Shown piece after piece: positions 5,686 through 5,923 of a stretch of 5,923 nucleotides of DNA; position 1 is the first letter of the stretch; every line of letters starts with the position of its first letter. Origin of the DNA: Erythrobacter sp. 34-65-8 (GTDB lineage: Bacteria > Pseudomonadota > Alphaproteobacteria > Sphingomonadales > Sphingomonadaceae); assembly GCA_002278985.1 (NCBI GenBank), contig NCJP01000110.1, positions 1 to 5,923 of the forward strand. Reading direction: 5' to 3'. Made by a program: the position numbers and the translations under genes. The notes below the pieces were generated by a model, which worked only from the letters and a program-made list of their open reading frames with translations, had not been told where the DNA came from and did no database searches.

Positions 5686-5923
5686 AGCCCCGCTGTCGAA
5701 TTCGGTCCGTTCCGGCTTGATCCGCGCCAACGCCGCCTGCTGCGCGACGGGGCGCCGCTGGATTGCAACGCCCGCTATCTCGATGCCCTGATCCTGCTGG
5801 TCGAAGCAGACGGCGAACTGGTCACCAAGGACCGTTTCATGGAACAGGTCTGGCGCGGCGTGCCCGTGACCGACGAAGCGCTTACCCAGGCCATCCGCAC
5901 CCTGCGCCGGCTGCTGGGCGACG
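5680..5923 (+). CDS. Winged-helix transcriptional regulator (OmpR/PhoB-type DNA-binding domain), C-terminus cut off by window edge
   Basis: The 81 codons visible from the ATG at 5680 form a nearly complete Trans_reg_C DNA-binding domain placed at the very N-terminus. The order is FGPFRLDPRQRRLLRDG (8-24, beta strands), a helix around ARYLDALILLVEADGELVTK (31-50), DRFMEQVWRG (51-60), the recognition helix region VTDEALTQAIRTLRRLLGD (63-81), then the edge. No receiver domain precedes it, so it is not a normal two-component response regulator. The layout resembles CadC/ToxR-like or TPR-containing one-component regulators, whose sensor part would lie beyond the window. No strong Shine-Dalgarno is seen. 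It is divergent from the membrane protein gene over 82 bases, a common layout for a regulator and its target. Domain assignment is secure; signal and targets unknown. Confidence 0.9.
   Translation, partial: MSSPAVEFGPFRLDPRQRRLLRDGAPLDCNARYLDALILLVEADGELVTKDRFMEQVWRGVPVTDEALTQAIRTLRRLLGD

Noticed and set aside
1..5923. CRISPR arrays, insertion sequences, tRNA or rRNA genes
   Set aside because: I saw no regularly spaced repeats, terminal inverted repeats with a transposase, or tRNA-like cloverleaf. The coding regions account for almost all of the window.

Overview
The window is GC-rich, gene-dense chromosomal DNA. It most likely comes from an alphaproteobacterium of the order Sphingomonadales (Erythrobacter/Novosphingobium-like). 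This rests on the recognisable style of the PanB N-terminus, an imuA-imuB mutagenesis operon, and a GAAC-N7-GAAC SOS box, which is the LexA site type of alphaproteobacteria. The taxon is an inference from remembered family features, not from a search.

Layout, left to right. (1) 1-552, minus: the N-terminal 184 codons of panB (ketopantoate hydroxymethyltransferase, pantothenate/CoA synthesis), running off the left edge. (2) 677-2098, plus, divergent from panB: a complete sodium-coupled NSS-family (LeuT-like) transporter of 473 residues. (3) 2111-2150: a strong hairpin terminator between convergent genes, with its T-run on the minus strand. (4) 2168-2662, minus: a 164-residue pyridoxamine-phosphate-oxidase-like (general stress, FMN split-barrel) protein. 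(5) 2663-2786: a divergent control region with a plausible sigma-70-like promoter overlapped by a perfect SOS box. (6) 2787-3575 and 3448-5061, plus: imuA and imuB, whose reading frames overlap by 128 bases. (7) 5058-5597, minus: a 179-residue multi-spanning membrane protein of unknown function, convergent with imuB and sharing a CTAG in which both stop codons lie. (8) 5680-5923, plus: the start of a winged-helix (OmpR/PhoB-type DNA-binding domain) regulator that runs off the right edge and is divergent from the membrane protein.

How the genes work together. The clear functional unit is imuA-imuB, the accessory part of the SOS-induced translesion synthesis cassette. In this family ImuB is a catalytically dead Y-family polymerase that links ImuA and the error-prone polymerase DnaE2. 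No dnaE2 follows imuB here, so the polymerase must be encoded elsewhere if the pathway is complete. The flavin-type stress protein and the membrane protein/regulator pair flank this operon, but nothing in the sequence ties them to DNA repair. PanB and the NSS transporter are ordinary metabolic and transport genes.

No mobile element, CRISPR array, rRNA or tRNA was seen. No clearly new multi-gene system is visible. The most informative points are the architecture of the SOS-controlled promoter, the long imuA/imuB overlap, the missing dnaE2, and the uncharacterised membrane-protein/regulator pair at the right end.
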